Assembly (NCBI GenBank): GCA_017560825.1
Contig: JAFZED010000040.1
Location: 1-64,000, forward strand
Reading direction: 5' to 3'
DNA from: Bacteroidales bacterium
GTDB lineage: Bacteria > Bacteroidota > Bacteroidia > Bacteroidales > UBA932
Length of the DNA stretch: 64,000 nucleotides
The notes beneath the pieces were generated by a model. That model made no database searches. It was not told where the DNA came from and saw nothing but the letters and a program-made list of their open reading frames with translations. Positions 55,207 to 64,000 of the stretch are shown one piece after another (the first letter of the stretch is position 1; each line of letters starts with the position of its first letter). The position numbers and the translations under genes are program-made.

Positions 55207-57924
55207 ATGAGATATCACACTATACTTGCACTTTTGTTGATTTCATTCTTTGCTGCTGCCTGTAACGAGGCCGATGATGACAGATTCCGTATAGGAGTCT
55301 CGCAATGCAGTCAGGACGAATGGCGCGACAAGATGAATGCGGAGATGATGCGTGAGGCAATGTTGAGTCATACTATTGCCCTGGAGATTCGTTCGGCAGA
55401 TGATGACAGCCGCAAGCAGAGCGAGGACATCAGGTATTTCATCTCTCAGGATGTGGATCTCCTGATAGTTTCTCCAAATGAGGCCAGTGAGGTGACTCCA
55501 GCAGTCAGTGAGGCCTTTGATGCCGGAATCCCTGTGATAGTCGTCGATAGAAATGTGACAGGTGACAAGTTTACCGCATTCATCAGTGCCGACAACACAC
55601 AGATCGGATATATGCAGGGACAGTATGCCGCCGCAAATCTTAATCCTGGAGATAAGATAATCGAAATCAAGGGATTGACCGGCTCTACACCTGCGATGGA
55701 ACGTCATAATGGATTCCTGGCCGGACTTGGCGATTCGCAGGTTGAGATCGTTGCTTCCATAGATGCACAATGGAGCAGTGAAAAGGCTGAACATATGGTT
55801 GATTCGCTCATCCGTATCTACCCTGACGTGGACCTGATTGCTGCGCAGAACGATCCGATGGCCAATGGAGCTTATCGTGCTGTAGAATCAGTATATCCGG
55901 GAAATGACATTATGTTTATAGGAGTAGATGCTCTTCCTGGCAAAGGTCTTGGAGTCGAGGCAGTTCTGGAAGGACGTCTGAATGCGTCAATCCTGTACCC
56001 TACCGGAGGTGACGAAGTCATACAGACAGCATTGAAGATTCTTCAGGGACGTGCCTTTTCAAGGACCACAACCCTCGAGACAGTGCTGATTGAAAAGTCC
56101 AACGCATTTCTTTTGCTGCGACTCTCTGATGAAATCCAGCATCAGGTCAGCATCATAGAGACATTGCGTCGTGAGGTGGATGACTATTGGGAAAAGCATT
56201 CGGCGCAGACGATGGTGCTTTACCTGTCTGTTGCCCTGCTGCTCATTCTTGCTATCTTCCTTATTGTGATGTTTACTTCCCTGAGCAAACTCAATGCACT
56301 TAATGTAAAGCTCAACAGGCAGAAGGATACCCTTGAGGAACAGAGAGTACAGCTCCTGTCCCTTAATCAGGAACTGGAAGAAGCTACCCACGCCAAGCTT
56401 ATGTTCTTTACAAATGTCAGCCACGATTTCAGGACTCCTCTGACTTTGATTGCAGACCCCATAGAGCATCTCAAGGAATCCGTCAATCTCGATGAAAAGG
56501 AAAGGAAGCTGGTGAAGATTGCCCACAAGAATGTCAATGTGCTTCTTCGTCTTGTAAATCAGATACTTGACTTCCGTAAATATGAAAGCGGAAAGGCCAC
56601 TTTGAACCTTAAGGGACTGGATTTGTCGGAATGTATGGAGATCTGGATGGATGCCTTCTCGCTTCTTGCATTGAAGAAGCACATCCACGTGTCATTCGAG
56701 AAGGACCAGGAATATGACTATAAGAACACATTGGACGGAGAGAAGACCGAACGTATATTCTTCAATCTTATGGCCAATGCATTCAAGTTCACTCCAGAGA
56801 ACGGAAGTATAGATGTCAGGCTCACCCGCCTGTGCGTAGATGAGTGCGAATGGCACCGTTTCTCGATAACCAACAGCGGCAACGGCATATCGACTGAATA
56901 TATAGAACACATATTCGAACGTTTCTACCAGATCGATTCCACACATTCGGGAGGAAGCGGAATCGGCCTTGCCCTCGTCAAGACTTTTGTGGATATGCAG
57001 GGAGGTACCATAGATGTCACCAGCTCTCCTAAGGACGGTACTGTCTTTACGGTTACCCTGCCTGTGACTCCTGTTCAGGACGGCATACTGGAACCGGTGA
57101 ATCTCATCACAGGTGAGCATATCGTTTCTGAACTCGGTGACGTTTCGGCAGATGACGAGCCGAAGGCAGAGTCGCAGAGTACGATCCTGATAATCGATGA
57201 CAATCCTGATGTGAGGACGCTGGTCGGATCGCTTTTCTGTGATGAATTCACGGTTCTCGAGGCAAATAACGGAACCAGCGGAATACAGGCTGCAATGTAC
57301 AACATTCCAGACCTTATCATATGTGATGTTATGATGCCGGGAATCGATGGACTCGAGTGCTGCAGCAGGCTCAAGTCAGAGGTCAACACTTCGCATATCC
57401 CTATACTTATGCTGACAGCCTGCTCTCTTGATGAGCAGAGAGTGAGCGGTCTGAATTGCGGCGCGGATGCATATATGGCAAAGCCGTTCAATTCCCGCGT
57501 TCTGATCGCACAGGTGAAATCCCTTATTGAGAACAGGAAGAAGATCAAGTCTGTCTTTGGAGACACTATGTCGATAGCCGATGAAAATGTTTCAAGGACC
57601 GACAAGGATTTCGTGGCAGAATTCAAGAAGGCGATTGCCGAGAATATGGACAATTCGGAATTGAGCGTCGAATCTCTGGGAGTGCGTTTCGGTATGAGCC
57701 GAGTACAGCTGTACCGCAAGGTGAAGAACCTGACTAACTACACTCCTGTGGAAATAATAAGGATTACCAGACTTAAAAAAGCGCAGCAGCTTCTGGCTTC
57801 GACAGACCTGACTGTCGCTGAGATAACCTATCAGGTAGGTTTCACATCTCCAAGCTATTTTACCAAATGTTACAAGGAGTATTTCGGTGAAAATCCGAAT
57901 GATACGCGCTCACGCAAAAAATAG
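55207..57924 (+). CDS. Hybrid two-component sensor/regulator with periplasmic binding-protein domain
   Basis: The 905-residue protein combines all parts of a two-component system. A lipoprotein-like signal (FFAAAC, Cys19) is followed by a LacI/periplasmic sugar-binding domain (about 25-320, IGVSQCSQDEW, SPNEASEVTPAV, VVDRNV), a membrane helix (about 335-358), HisKA with His406 (NVSHDFRTP), HATPase (NAFKFTP, SGIGLALV), a receiver with Asp707 (ICDVMMPG) and a C-terminal AraC-type DNA-binding domain. Bacteroides sensors of this sugar-binding type respond to monosaccharides; the fructose sensor BT1754 is the known example. It lies upstream of and co-directional with the susC gene it probably controls. 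Confidence 0.92.
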   Translation: MRYHTILALLLISFFAAACNEADDDRFRIGVSQCSQDEWRDKMNAEMMREAMLSHTIALEIRSADDDSRKQSEDIRYFISQDVDLLIVSPNEASEVTPAVSEAFDAGIPVIVVDRNVTGDKFTAFISADNTQIGYMQGQYAAANLNPGDKIIEIKGLTGSTPAMERHNGFLAGLGDSQVEIVASIDAQWSSEKAEHMVDSLIRIYPDVDLIAAQNDPMANGAYRAVESVYPGNDIMFIGVDALPGKGLGVEAVLEGRLNASILYPTGGDEVIQTALKILQGRAFSRTTTLETVLIEKSNAFLLLRLSDEIQHQVSIIETLRREVDDYWEKHSAQTMVLYLSVALLLILAIFLIVMFTSLSKLNALNVKLNRQKDTLEEQRVQLLSLNQELEEATHAKLMFFTNVSHDFRTPLTLIADPIEHLKESVNLDEKERKLVKIAHKNVNVLLRLVNQILDFRKYESGKATLNLKGLDLSECMEIWMDAFSLLALKKHIHVSFEKDQEYDYKNTLDGEKTERIFFNLMANAFKFTPENGSIDVRLTRLCVDECEWHRFSITNSGNGISTEYIEHIFERFYQIDSTHSGGSGIGLALVKTFVDMQGGTIDVTSSPKDGTVFTVTLPVTPVQDGILEPVNLITGEHIVSELGDVSADDEPKAESQSTILIIDDNPDVRTLVGSLFCDEFTVLEANNGTSGIQAAMYNIPDLIICDVMMPGIDGLECCSRLKSEVNTSHIPILMLTACSLDEQRVSGLNCGADAYMAKPFNSRVLIAQVKSLIENRKKIKSVFGDTMSIADENVSRTDKDFVAEFKKAIAENMDNSELSVESLGVRFGMSRVQLYRKVKNLTNYTPVEIIRITRLKKAQQLLASTDLTVAEITYQVGFTSPSYFTKCYKEYFGENPNDTRSRKK

Positions 57925-57965
57925 TCGATGTAACATTTATTTCATTTTTGGAAACATTCGTTTTA

Positions 57966-58013
57966 TATATGTTATCCGCGTGCTAGTAATTTTGCAGCAT
58001 CGGATAGCATATA
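57966..58013 (+). promoter_or_regulatory. susC promoter with flanking inverted repeat
   Basis: The -7 box TAATTTTG (57987-57994) lies between two imperfect inverted arms, 57966-57984 and 57996-58013, each containing TATCCG or its complement CGGATA and TATATG or CATATA. The right arm falls in the transcribed leader and contains the palindrome AGCATATATGCT. No good -33 element is seen, as is typical of regulated PUL promoters. Confidence 0.5.
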
Positions 58014-58071
58014 TGCTTTTCTGGTATTAAACAATAACTTACTATTAACCACAATTAAATCAACAGCGATT

Positions 58072-61000
58072 ATGAAAAAAGCTATCTTGGGCTTTGTCCT
58101 CGGTCTTTTTTCGATAGCCTCCTTCGCACAGTCAATCTCTGTGGAGGGTACTGTCGTGTCAAAGACTGACGGATTTCCTGTAATCGGTGCTGCGGTCATC
58201 CCTACAGACAATATCTCTGAAGGTACTGCCACCGATGTTGACGGTAAATTCCATTTGACCGTCCCTTCAAATACTTCAGTCACTGTGTCCTGCATCGGAT
58301 ATAAGACAGTGACTCTTCCTGTCCAGTCTTCAATGACTGTCGTTCTGGAAGAAGATGCGCTGCTTATGGATGAACTGGTTGTTACCGGTTATACATCACA
58401 GCGTAAGGTTGACCTCACAGGTTCAGTGTCTGTGGTCTCTACAGATGACCTCAAGTCAAGCCACGACAGCGACCCTATGAGAGCCCTCCAGGGTAAGATT
58501 CCGGGAATGACTATTACAATGGATGGTTCACCATCGGGAACAGGTACAGTGCGTATCCGTGGTATCGGTTCATTCAACTCTTCGCGTGACCCTCTTTACG
58601 TGATCGACGGTATCCCTACCAACCAGACATTGAATTCCTTGAATATGAATGATATCGAGAGTATGCAGGTACTCAAGGACGCGGCTTCTGCTTCAATCTA
58701 TGGTAGCCGTGCTGCAAACGGTGTCATCATCATCACTACCAAGCAGGGTAAGAACAAGGACAGAATCGAGGTGAACTTCTCGGCAAACCTTACTGCCCAG
58801 TTCTACACAAACCAGTCTACAATGGACCTTCTCAGCACTCCTGAGTATGCTACAGCAATGGCCCAGGCTGCCCTCAACGACGGTCTTGATCCACAGGCAT
58901 ATGCAGGTAACTTCGGACTCAACCTCAACGCTGAGAACGGTTACCCTATCAAGGCATATGATCCTGCGACCGGCACTTACCAGAGCTTCAAGGTGAACGG
59001 TCTTTATGACGGATTCATCAACTCTAAGAAGACTATGCGCATTTCCAACACTGACTGGCTCAAGGAAATGGCAAGAACAGGTTTCTCGCAGAACTACGAC
59101 CTCTCATTGGCAAAGGCTACAGAGAACAGCACATCTATGTTCTCACTCGGCTATAAAAATAATGAAGGTATCCTCAAGCACACAGACTTCGAGAACATTT
59201 CTGCCAGAATGAACTCAAGCTACACTCCGGTGAAGTGGCTCACAGTTGGTGAGAATATGACAGTTACCTACACAAATCAGGTAAACTGCTTCCCTATGGA
59301 GAACGCACTCAAGATGTCTTCAATCGTGCCTGTATATGAAGAGGACGGCGAGACTTTCGCAGGTCCTGTAGGAGGTATGAGCGACCGTCAGAATCCTGTC
59401 CGTGAGCTTTATCACAACAGAGACAACCGTCTTCACGTGTGGAGAATCTTCGGTAATGCCTATGTTGACATCAAGCCTGTGAAGGGTCTTGTACTCCGTT
59501 CTAACTTCGGTCTTGACTTCGACGGCGCATTCATCCGCTCTCTTACATACACATATCACTCGGACATCGTAAACAACGACATCGCAAAGGTGAATGTGAA
59601 CCAGACCAACAAGACACGCTGGACCTGGTCAAACACTGCAAACTACAACTTCAAGATTGCAAACGACCACAACTTCAACCTCTTGGGAGGTATGGAAATG
59701 CACAAGGAGACTGCTCAGTGGCTTTCTGCATATGCTGAAGAGTTCGTTCTCGAAAACATCGACTATATGTGGCCTGATGCCGCTACAGGAATTGAAAAGG
59801 CTACAGGTTCTCAGGACGGATATTCATTGATCTCTTTCTTCGGAAAGGCTGATTATAACTGGAAGGACCTCCTTCTTGCATCATTCACAATCCGTCACGA
59901 CGGTTCTTCAAGATTCGGTGCTAACAACCGTTACGCTACTTTCCCTGCAGCTACTGTAGGTTACCGTCTCTCTAAGCACATCGACAAGGAGTGGCTCGAT
60001 GAACTCAAGCTCCGTCTGTCTTGGGGTAAGACCGGAAACCAGGCAATCTCCAACACAGCGAGATACTCACTCTTCTATGCTGACTACGGCAGCGGCCGCG
60101 ACACAGCTACATCATACGACCTCTATCTCCAGGGCAGCGGTACATTCCCTTCAGGATTCCGTACTGGACAGTCTGCAAACAACAACCTCAAGTGGGAGAC
60201 TACAACTCAGTACAATGCAGGTCTCGACTATGCATTCTTCAACAGCTCACTTTACGGTTCAGCAGATGCGTACATTAAGGATATCACCGATATGCTTATC
60301 TCGCCTGCTTACCTTGGATGTCTCGGTGAGGGTGGTTCATCTTGGCTCAACGGTCCGTCACTTCGCAACGTAGGTATGGAGTTCACTCTCGGCTACAAGA
60401 ACATCACTTCATTCGGCCTCGGTTACAATATCAACGCAAACCTTGACTTCTTCCGCAACTGGGTGACATACCTTCCTTCTACAACAACAGGTTCATATGC
60501 ACACACTACAAAGCAGAACCTTGTTGAGGCAAAGGTGCCTTACGGATCAATCGTAGGTTATGTAGTTGACGGTCTGTACCAGAGCAAGGAGGAAGTTCTC
60601 GCCTGCGGTCAGGAGAATGCACGTGTGGGTGGTCTCAAATATGCTGACCTCGACGGAAACGGACTCATCAATGCAGATGACCAGACTTGGATCCTCAACC
60701 CTGTTCCTGATTTCTCATACGGTATCAATATGGAACTCGACTACAAGGGCTTTGACCTTACAATGTTCTTCCAGGGAGTTCAGGGAATCCAGGTGTACAA
60801 CAATCAGAAGTTCCAGACAGACTTCTGGAGCCTTACAGACGCCGGCAGCAACAAGGGTAGCCGACTCCTGAATGCTTGGACAACAGCTAATACATCTTCA
60901 TTGATCCCAGCTCTTACAACCAACAACACAGGTGATGAGGGACGTGCTTCAACATATTTCGTTGAAAACGGTTCTTATCTCAAGCTCCGTGACCTTTCAT

Positions 61001-61185
61001 TCGGTTACAACCTTCCTACAGCTGTTCTGGAGAAGTGCAAGCTTTCAAAGCTCAGACTCTATCTGTCAGGACACAATCTCTTCACACTCAAGAGCAAGAC
61101 CCTTACTTGCAAGGATCCTGAGAACCCTAACTGGGCTTACCCTCTTGCAACTTCTGTAACATTTGGTGTACAGGTTGGTTTCTAA
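58072..61185 (+). CDS. susC: SusC-family TonB-dependent outer-membrane transporter
   Basis: The 1037-residue protein has a signal peptide (about 1-20), a carboxypeptidase-regulatory-like domain (about 24-95) and a TonB-box-like MDELVVTGY. It then has a plug domain (RALQGKIPGMTI, RIRGIGSFNSSRDPLYVIDG, ASIYGSRAANGVIIITTKQG) and a large barrel ending in SVTFGVQVGF. It imports oligosaccharides together with the SusD lipoprotein encoded 29 bases downstream. Codon bias is strong, consistent with high induced expression. Confidence 0.96.
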   Translation: MKKAILGFVLGLFSIASFAQSISVEGTVVSKTDGFPVIGAAVIPTDNISEGTATDVDGKFHLTVPSNTSVTVSCIGYKTVTLPVQSSMTVVLEEDALLMDELVVTGYTSQRKVDLTGSVSVVSTDDLKSSHDSDPMRALQGKIPGMTITMDGSPSGTGTVRIRGIGSFNSSRDPLYVIDGIPTNQTLNSLNMNDIESMQVLKDAASASIYGSRAANGVIIITTKQGKNKDRIEVNFSANLTAQFYTNQSTMDLLSTPEYATAMAQAALNDGLDPQAYAGNFGLNLNAENGYPIKAYDPATGTYQSFKVNGLYDGFINSKKTMRISNTDWLKEMARTGFSQNYDLSLAKATENSTSMFSLGYKNNEGILKHTDFENISARMNSSYTPVKWLTVGENMTVTYTNQVNCFPMENALKMSSIVPVYEEDGETFAGPVGGMSDRQNPVRELYHNRDNRLHVWRIFGNAYVDIKPVKGLVLRSNFGLDFDGAFIRSLTYTYHSDIVNNDIAKVNVNQTNKTRWTWSNTANYNFKIANDHNFNLLGGMEMHKETAQWLSAYAEEFVLENIDYMWPDAATGIEKATGSQDGYSLISFFGKADYNWKDLLLASFTIRHDGSSRFGANNRYATFPAATVGYRLSKHIDKEWLDELKLRLSWGKTGNQAISNTARYSLFYADYGSGRDTATSYDLYLQGSGTFPSGFRTGQSANNNLKWETTTQYNAGLDYAFFNSSLYGSADAYIKDITDMLISPAYLGCLGEGGSSWLNGPSLRNVGMEFTLGYKNITSFGLGYNINANLDFFRNWVTYLPSTTTGSYAHTTKQNLVEAKVPYGSIVGYVVDGLYQSKEEVLACGQENARVGGLKYADLDGNGLINADDQTWILNPVPDFSYGINMELDYKGFDLTMFFQGVQGIQVYNNQKFQTDFWSLTDAGSNKGSRLLNAWTTANTSSLIPALTTNNTGDEGRASTYFVENGSYLKLRDLSFGYNLPTAVLEKCKLSKLRLYLSGHNLFTLKSKTLTCKDPENPNWAYPLATSVTFGVQVGF

Positions 61186-61214
61186 TAGGCTGAATACTAA
61201 TAATTTTAAAGAAA

Positions 61215-62945
61215 ATGAAGATAACAAAAATACTGATTGCGGCTGCAGTTTCAATCCTCGCTGTTTCTTGCGAAGGTTTCATCGATGTGCCGCCACAGGG
61301 AGTGATCGATGACCAGCTCGCAAACTCCAATCCTGAAGCTATGGTTACCTCAGCCTATTCAATGCTCGGTAACTGCTGGTACAACTATCCGTTCAACCTC
61401 TGGCCATATGGTGACCTTGCCAGCGATGACTGCCTCAAGGGTGGTTCAGGTACAACTGACACAGGTTATCACGATGTCGAGGTGTGGAGTACACTGACTT
61501 CGACAAGAGGTGAGCTTGACGAACTTTGGTATCGTCTGTATTGTGCGATTTCACGTTGCAACAGAGCGATCATTTCATTGAATGACTATGGCGTGTCAGA
61601 GCTTGGCGAGGAGACAGCTGCCATCCGTATGGGTGAGGTTAAGTTCCTCCGCGGACACTTCTATTTCAAGCTTCTCACTATGTTCCGTCAGATTCCTTGG
61701 ATCACAGAGGATGCTGTCCTCAACGGAACACACGAGAGCATCAGCAATGTCGAGTTCACTTATCAGGAACTCTTCGAGAAGGTGATCAAGGACTTCGAGG
61801 ATGCATACAACGTACTTCCTGAGACACCTGCAGACGGTGGACGTACTCACAAGGTGGCTGCAGCAGCTTATCTTGCAAAGTGCTATCTTACACTCGCTTG
61901 GGGTGACGGATACGAGGCAACCAACGGCGTAGGATTCATCAACAAGGCATATATGGAGAAGGTGGTGGAATATACAGAGGTAGTCAAGTCATCACGCTTC
62001 GGTTATATGGCTGACTTTGGTGACCTCTTCCTGCCTGAGTACAAGAACAACGTGGAGTCTATCTTCGCAGTCCAGACATCTGATTATGCAGATGACAACA
62101 CTGAGTTCGGCCGTGCAAACTGGTCAAATATGCTCAACGGCTGCTGGGGTATGTGGTCTTGCGGATGGGACTTCCACAAGCCTTCACAGAACCTCGTGAA
62201 CGCATTCAAGACTAAGGACGGTCTCCCAATGTTCAACGACTACAACAACGAGATCGCTTATCCTGTAAGCGGTGTCGCTTCTGCACAGAAGTATGACCCA
62301 CGTCTCTTCCACACAGTGGCAATGCCTTCATTCCCATACAAGTATGAGGCTCAGTACACTATGACAAAGGATAACTCACGTAACCCTAGCACATACGGCT
62401 ACTATTCTTCTCTCAAGGATGTTCCGCAGCGCTCTAAGGGTGAGACTTACAACGGTTCTTGGCAGGCTTTCGCTATGAGCGACTATGTTTTCAGATTTGC
62501 TGACGTTATGCTTATGAGAGCTGAGGCGCTCATCGAGCTTGACAGACTTTCTGAGGCAAGAGATATCATCAACGACATCCGTTCACGCGCCGCTGCTTCA
62601 GTGAACAAGCACATCGGCTATGCTGCAGAGTTCTGTGAGATCGCTCAGTATCCTGCTACATATTTTGCAACAAAGGAGCAGGCAAGAGAGTGCCTCCAGT
62701 GGGAGCGCCGTCTTGAGCTCGCAATGGAGAACGGCCGTTACTTCGACCTTCGCCGTTGGGGAATCGCTTCAAAGACTCTCAACGCTTTCTTCCAGACTGA
62801 GAAGGATGTTACTTATGAAGGTCAGACATATGCACAGTACTATTCAGACGCTTATTATACTCCTGGAAAGAACGAGTTCTATCCTATCCCGTATAACCAG
62901 CTCTATTATGTACCAGGCCTTTATACACAGAACGCCAATTATTAA
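61215..62945 (+). CDS. susD: SusD/RagB-family nutrient-binding lipoprotein
   Basis: The 576-residue protein has a lipoprotein signal with lipobox AVSC (Cys19) and the SusD helical plan. That plan includes N-terminal FIDVPPQGVI, TPR-like helices, a C-terminal FRFADVMLMRAEALIELDR and the ending PIPYNQLYYVPGLYTQN. It forms the lid over the SusC channel and binds glycan at the cell surface. It is the second structural gene of the PUL. Confidence 0.96.
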   Translation: MKITKILIAAAVSILAVSCEGFIDVPPQGVIDDQLANSNPEAMVTSAYSMLGNCWYNYPFNLWPYGDLASDDCLKGGSGTTDTGYHDVEVWSTLTSTRGELDELWYRLYCAISRCNRAIISLNDYGVSELGEETAAIRMGEVKFLRGHFYFKLLTMFRQIPWITEDAVLNGTHESISNVEFTYQELFEKVIKDFEDAYNVLPETPADGGRTHKVAAAAYLAKCYLTLAWGDGYEATNGVGFINKAYMEKVVEYTEVVKSSRFGYMADFGDLFLPEYKNNVESIFAVQTSDYADDNTEFGRANWSNMLNGCWGMWSCGWDFHKPSQNLVNAFKTKDGLPMFNDYNNEIAYPVSGVASAQKYDPRLFHTVAMPSFPYKYEAQYTMTKDNSRNPSTYGYYSSLKDVPQRSKGETYNGSWQAFAMSDYVFRFADVMLMRAEALIELDRLSEARDIINDIRSRAAASVNKHIGYAAEFCEIAQYPATYFATKEQARECLQWERRLELAMENGRYFDLRRWGIASKTLNAFFQTEKDVTYEGQTYAQYYSDAYYTPGKNEFYPIPYNQLYYVPGLYTQNANY

Positions 62946-62963
62946 TATAGTAACGACAATAAT

Positions 62964-64000
62964 ATGAGAAAACTTATATATCTGGCTATGGGCCTCCTTT
63001 TCCTTGCTTCCTGCACTGAGAAGGAATTTGAGCGCCAGCCGATGAAGATCCAGGCAATTGAAGAGTCTGCCATTTCAGGTGAGCTTGTCGGAGATGATTA
63101 CATCTGGACCTGGCCTGAGCAGGATGAGCTTAAGATGCAGGTCGCATTGTATGCGAACGGCGTCCAGCTGTCTAAGATTACTGTAGACGGAAATGTCTAC
63201 ACTCACTCTACAGTAGATACAAACATCGAGTACACTTATGTATTCAAGCTGACAAATGAGTCAGACTACTCTACAGGTACAATCAAGAAGTACCTCAGAG
63301 AAGGTGCGACAAAGATCACAGGTGCATCTATGAGCCAGCTCGAGAAGGCTGAAGGCTATGATGCCAAAGTAGTATGGAACAAGGCTGCAGATGCAACAAA
63401 CATCATCTTCACTGCAACAAACGGTTCACGTACCATCTCCGAGACTCTCAAGGGTGATGCTACAGAGTTCATCATCGAGGGTGTACAGTTCAATGAGTTC
63501 TGGCAGGTTACAATCGTTGCCAAGAACGACAAAGGTACTTCTCTTGCAACTTCTACATCACTTAAGATCGGTAAGACTGCTGTAGGTTTCCTCAGTATCT
63601 ACAACACTCCAGAGGAGCATATCGCTAACGGTGACGATGATGAGGTGTGCGCTTGGCTCTGGCTCCACGAGGAGTATCCAAATGCTACATTCCTTCCTAT
63701 GAGCTCGATCACTTCAGCTGAGGTTGTGGAGCCGTTCCGCGTACTCTTCTGGATGCGTGACCTTGAGAATGTAGGTGAGGATGCACTCTGGAATATGCCT
63801 GAACCTGCACTTACAGCACTTCCTGCAATCACACAGTGGTACAAGGATGGCGGTAACCTCCTTCTCTGGAGCCACGCGATCGCATATATCACCAACCTCG
63901 GAAGAATCGACGGAGATATGCTTCGCAGCAATGACCGTGCTCTCGGTCTTGGAGCAGGCGGCTACAACCCTGATGTCTGGAAGATGGCTGTACAGCTCCA
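62964..64000 (+). CDS. DUF4960-like PUL surface lipoprotein (partial)
   Basis: The frame opens at 62964 and continues past the right edge, with 345 codons seen. A lipoprotein signal ends at LASC (Cys17), followed by the acidic TEKEFE, as in surface-exported lipoproteins. Two beta-sandwich-like regions (about 50-200) precede a domain with GFLSIYNTPEEHI, VLFWMRDLENVGEDALW, QWYKDGGNLLLWSHAIAYI and RIDGDMLRSN. This resembles the DUF4960 domain of surface glycan-binding proteins in Bacteroides fructan loci (BT1761-like). Its place directly after susD fits. The family call is from memory and should be tested. Confidence 0.72.
   Translation, partial: MRKLIYLAMGLLFLASCTEKEFERQPMKIQAIEESAISGELVGDDYIWTWPEQDELKMQVALYANGVQLSKITVDGNVYTHSTVDTNIEYTYVFKLTNESDYSTGTIKKYLREGATKITGASMSQLEKAEGYDAKVVWNKAADATNIIFTATNGSRTISETLKGDATEFIIEGVQFNEFWQVTIVAKNDKGTSLATSTSLKIGKTAVGFLSIYNTPEEHIANGDDDEVCAWLWLHEEYPNATFLPMSSITSAEVVEPFRVLFWMRDLENVGEDALWNMPEPALTALPAITQWYKDGGNLLLWSHAIAYITNLGRIDGDMLRSNDRALGLGAGGYNPDVWKMAVQL

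Overview
The window is a chromosomal segment from a Bacteroidota bacterium, almost certainly order Bacteroidales and plausibly a gut or rumen species. The evidence is a SusC/SusD pair with a hybrid two-component sensor, Bacteroidales-type glycine-lipid genes, a glpABC operon, family-typical hypotheticals (DUF3276, DUF5606, DUF1846) and repeated promoters of the Bacteroides form TTTG-N19-21-TAnnTTTG. Coding density is high, no gene-free stretch exceeds 300 bases, and I see no tRNA, rRNA, insertion sequence, prophage or CRISPR array.

Layout. 1-2129 (minus): ftsE, nth and the start of an RluA-type pseudouridine synthase cut by the left edge. 2210-6986 (plus): a large periplasmic TPR protein paired with an outer-membrane barrel. 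7064-16776 (plus): gyrB, a 7TM-HD phosphodiesterase, tig-clpP-clpX, an M20 dipeptidase and pyrF. 16771-20850 (minus): an unknown protein, then L-serine deaminase and a DPP-IV-like peptidase. 21025-26010: ndk, yicC (minus), a GH5 lipoprotein and glnS. 26076-33174 (minus): a four-subunit 2-oxoacid:ferredoxin oxidoreductase, a coiled-coil protein, zapA, a probable 6S RNA, rny and dsbD. 33353-35484 (plus): an adenosine/SAH-type deaminase and purine nucleoside phosphorylase. 35566-41684 (minus): a DUF3276 protein, nadE, a secreted metallo-beta-lactamase/flavin-reductase fusion and a GH3 glycosidase. 41772-47371 (plus): nusB, yajC, ybbR-like, coaE, DUF5606, rimO and a lipoprotein. 47454-55048 (minus): a tight six-gene unit DUF1846-glsA-glsB-glpA-glpB-glpC. 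55207 to the right edge (plus): a polysaccharide utilization locus with a periplasmic-binding-protein hybrid sensor, SusC, SusD and a DUF4960-like lipoprotein. Its architecture matches known fructan loci.

How the genes work together. Much of the window is core housekeeping: DNA topology, proteostasis, RNA decay, translation factors and NAD/CoA/UMP synthesis. Around it sit anaerobic energy metabolism (2-oxoacid oxidation to ferredoxin, glycerol-3-phosphate oxidation, serine deamination) and glycan or peptide foraging (GH5, GH3, DPP-IV, the PUL).

The most notable observations are: a glutamine-type NAD synthetase whose glutaminase nucleophile Cys is Gly; a signal-peptide-bearing MBL/flavin-reductase fusion; an inverted repeat straddling the susC promoter; a cloverleaf-like terminator between ndk and yicC; a promoter nested in a terminator hairpin; and a candidate small RNA near 17.5 kb. 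None of these is a clearly new multi-gene system. They are gene- and site-level leads.
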